Below, piece after piece: positions 62,709-64,000 of a stretch of DNA of 64,000 nucleotides. The translations under genes and the position numbers were made by a program. The notes beneath the pieces are model-generated. The model did not search any database, was not told the DNA's origin, and saw only the letters and a list, made by a program, of their open reading frames with translations. Position 1 is the first letter of the stretch. Each line of letters starts with the position of its first letter. Source of the stretch: Treponema pectinovorum (GTDB lineage Bacteria; Spirochaetota; Spirochaetia; Treponematales; Treponemataceae); contig NZ_UFQO01000006.1 in the NCBI RefSeq assembly GCF_900497595.1, positions 1 through 64,000 of the forward strand. Direction: 5' to 3'.

Positions 62709-64000
62709 TTATTTTTTAGTTAAATCGATGGATTTAGGAAGATTTCTCCAGCACGCAGGTTGATTTATATCGCCTGTGTTTTTAAAATTTGGTGGAGGTT
62801 GAATGGCAGCCGAAGCTCTTGAACTGGAATCCATTGCTGAAGAATAATTCTCGTTTTTTTGAACACCTGCAATCGCCGCCGCAGCAGAAATTGAAGGAAG
62901 AACTTTTTGAGAACCGTTATTTCTGGAATCTTCGCTCATTCCAGTTTTTTCATTTTGAGAAGATGAAAATCCTCCATTTAATACTTTTTCAAAAGAACCT
63001 ACATCCAAAAAGTCAGAATTTGCAGCTTCTTTTTCTTCTATATGGGGCTCATCAAAATTTTCGAGCACTGCATTAGGGGAATTAAAACCTGTGGCAACTA
63101 CGGTTACGCTTATCTTATCGCCCAATTCTGGTTCTATATAAAGTCCCCAAAGGAGTTTTACACCTTTTGCAGCACTTGCTGTTATTCCGTCTACAATTTC
63201 GTTACATTCTTCCAAACCTATATTTTCGTTTCCGCTTATCTTTATGAGGATATTTTTTGCACCGTCGATATGAGTATCTGCCAAAAGATTGTTGTTTATA
63301 GCTTTGTTTGCAGCATCAATCGCGCGGTTTTCACCTTCTGCAACTCCAATTCCAAGGAGCGCATCTCCCTGTCCCTTCATTACGGTTTCTACATCTTTAA
63401 AATCGCGGTTTACCAAACCTGTTTTTGTGATTATTTCAGAAATTCCTTGAACTCCCTGACGCAAGATGTCGTCGATAATTTTAAATGCCTGTGGAACAGA
63501 TGGTTTTTTGTCTGGACCTTCAAAAACACGCTGATTTGGAATTACGATTAGAGAATCGACTTCTTTTCTTAGTTTTTTAATACCTTCGCTGGCAAATTCC
63601 GCACGAACATCACCTTCAAAATCAAAAGGAGTTGTAACAACAGCAACTGTTAAAATTCCCAATTCTTTTGCAATGTTTGCAACCACAGGAGCAGAACCAG
63701 TTCCAGTTCCGCCTCCCATTCCAGCGGTGATAAAAACCATATCGGTGCCTTCGAGCAATTTTTTTATGGTTTCCAATTCCTCTTTAGCGGCTTCTTCGCC
63801 AATTTCTGGATGCATTCCAGCTCCAAGCCCGCCTGTTATTTTTTTCCCGATTTGGATTTTATAGTCTGCTTTTGAAACAGAAAGGTGCTGTAAATCTGTA
63901 TTCAATGCGATAAACTGAACGCCTTGTATTCCAGCGTCAACCATGTTGTTTACAGCATTTCCGCCACAGCCGCCACAACCTACGACCTTAATTTTTGTGG
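62709..64000 (-). CDS. ftsZ: Cell-division GTPase FtsZ (N-terminal end cut by the window)
   Basis: The tubulin-like protein that forms the division ring. The window contains about 430 codons; the first few N-terminal codons lie to the right. Visible: the glycine-rich loop VVGCGGCGGNAVNNMVD (family GxGGxGxNAVxRM; two Cys replace residues usually Gly or Ala), the GTP signature GGGTGTGSAPV (about 105 from the visible start), and NxxDFxD region. After the globular domain a Ser/Asn-rich linker leads to a C-terminal peptide QPACWRN, a divergent form of the usual IPAFLR that binds partner proteins. Confidence 0.95.
   Translation of the reverse strand, partial: TKIKVVGCGGCGGNAVNNMVDAGIQGVQFIALNTDLQHLSVSKADYKIQIGKKITGGLGAGMHPEIGEEAAKEELETIKKLLEGTDMVFITAGMGGGTGTGSAPVVANIAKELGILTVAVVTTPFDFEGDVRAEFASEGIKKLRKEVDSLIVIPNQRVFEGPDKKPSVPQAFKIIDDILRQGVQGISEIITKTGLVNRDFKDVETVMKGQGDALLGIGVAEGENRAIDAANKAINNNLLADTHIDGAKNILIKISGNENIGLEECNEIVDGITASAAKGVKLLWGLYIEPELGDKISVTVVATGFNSPNAVLENFDEPHIEEKEAANSDFLDVGSFEKVLNGGFSSSQNEKTGMSEDSRNNGSQKVLPSISAAAAIAGVQKNENYSSAMDSSSRASAAIQPPPNFKNTGDINQPACWRNLPKSIDLTKK

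Noticed and set aside
1-64000. CRISPR arrays, prophage and large insertion sequences
   Set aside because: No regularly spaced repeat arrays, phage structural genes or transposase genes were found on either strand.

Overview
The window is chromosomal DNA from a Treponema-like spirochaete. The evidence is the low G+C, A-rich coding style; the motor operon in the order flgB-flgC-fliE-fliF-fliG-fliH-fliI-fliJ; a second, divergent FliG (a spirochaete hallmark); and an ftsZ-xerD-TPR-dprA-topA-xerC-hslV-hslU gene string. Genes for branched-chain amino acid synthesis and uptake, lysine/aspartate synthesis and a sodium-pumping oxaloacetate decarboxylase suggest a free-living or gut commensal fermenter rather than a strongly reduced pathogen. 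This assignment rests on gene content, not on a database match.

Layout. 1-5.3 kb: a probable small RNA, a class A penicillin-binding protein, a GC-rich repeat, tyrS and rlmJ. 5.3-10 kb (minus): a small beta-barrel protein, clpB, a lipocalin/tocopherol-cyclase-like protein and a 72-residue protein. 10-19 kb (minus): one tightly packed operon, livJ-livH-livM-livG-livF-fliG1-M16 peptidase. 19.1-21.5 kb: a secreted serine protease gene bracketed by direct copies of a 91-bp GC-rich repeat. 21.5-22.2 kb: two tiny membrane proteins and a small lipoprotein. 22.3-26.2 kb: oadG-oadA-oadB, with two biotinyl domains in OadA. 26.4-35.8 kb: dapB, lysC, an RNase R-like enzyme, a sugar ABC ATPase, a DUF554 membrane protein, tRNA-Leu, EF-G and a HAD phosphatase. 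35.9-42.4 kb (plus): tRNA-Gln, tRNA-Glu, a complex repeat, rsgA-mutS2, argR and a TGS-domain nucleoside kinase. 42.4-49.9 kb (minus): the flagellar operon. 50-54.9 kb: yitT-like gene, ilvD and divergent ilvB. 55-64 kb (minus): the cell-division and chromosome-processing operon from ftsZ (cut by the window edge) to hslU.

No clear new multi-gene defence or biosynthetic system is present; most genes are core. The most unusual signals are regulatory. (1) A promoter-plus-terminator unit at the left edge encodes a predicted RNA whose C-rich loop is complementary, over 8-9 bases, to the ribosome-binding sites of fliE, fliF and fliI. (2) Several genes (pbp, lysC, HAD, rsgA, hslV, flgB) have a -10 box ending 7-9 bases before the start codon and no ribosome-binding site, which predicts leaderless mRNAs. 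(3) flgB has a sigma-28-type promoter. (4) GC-rich, hairpin-forming intergenic repeats recur through the window, two of them bracketing the protease gene.
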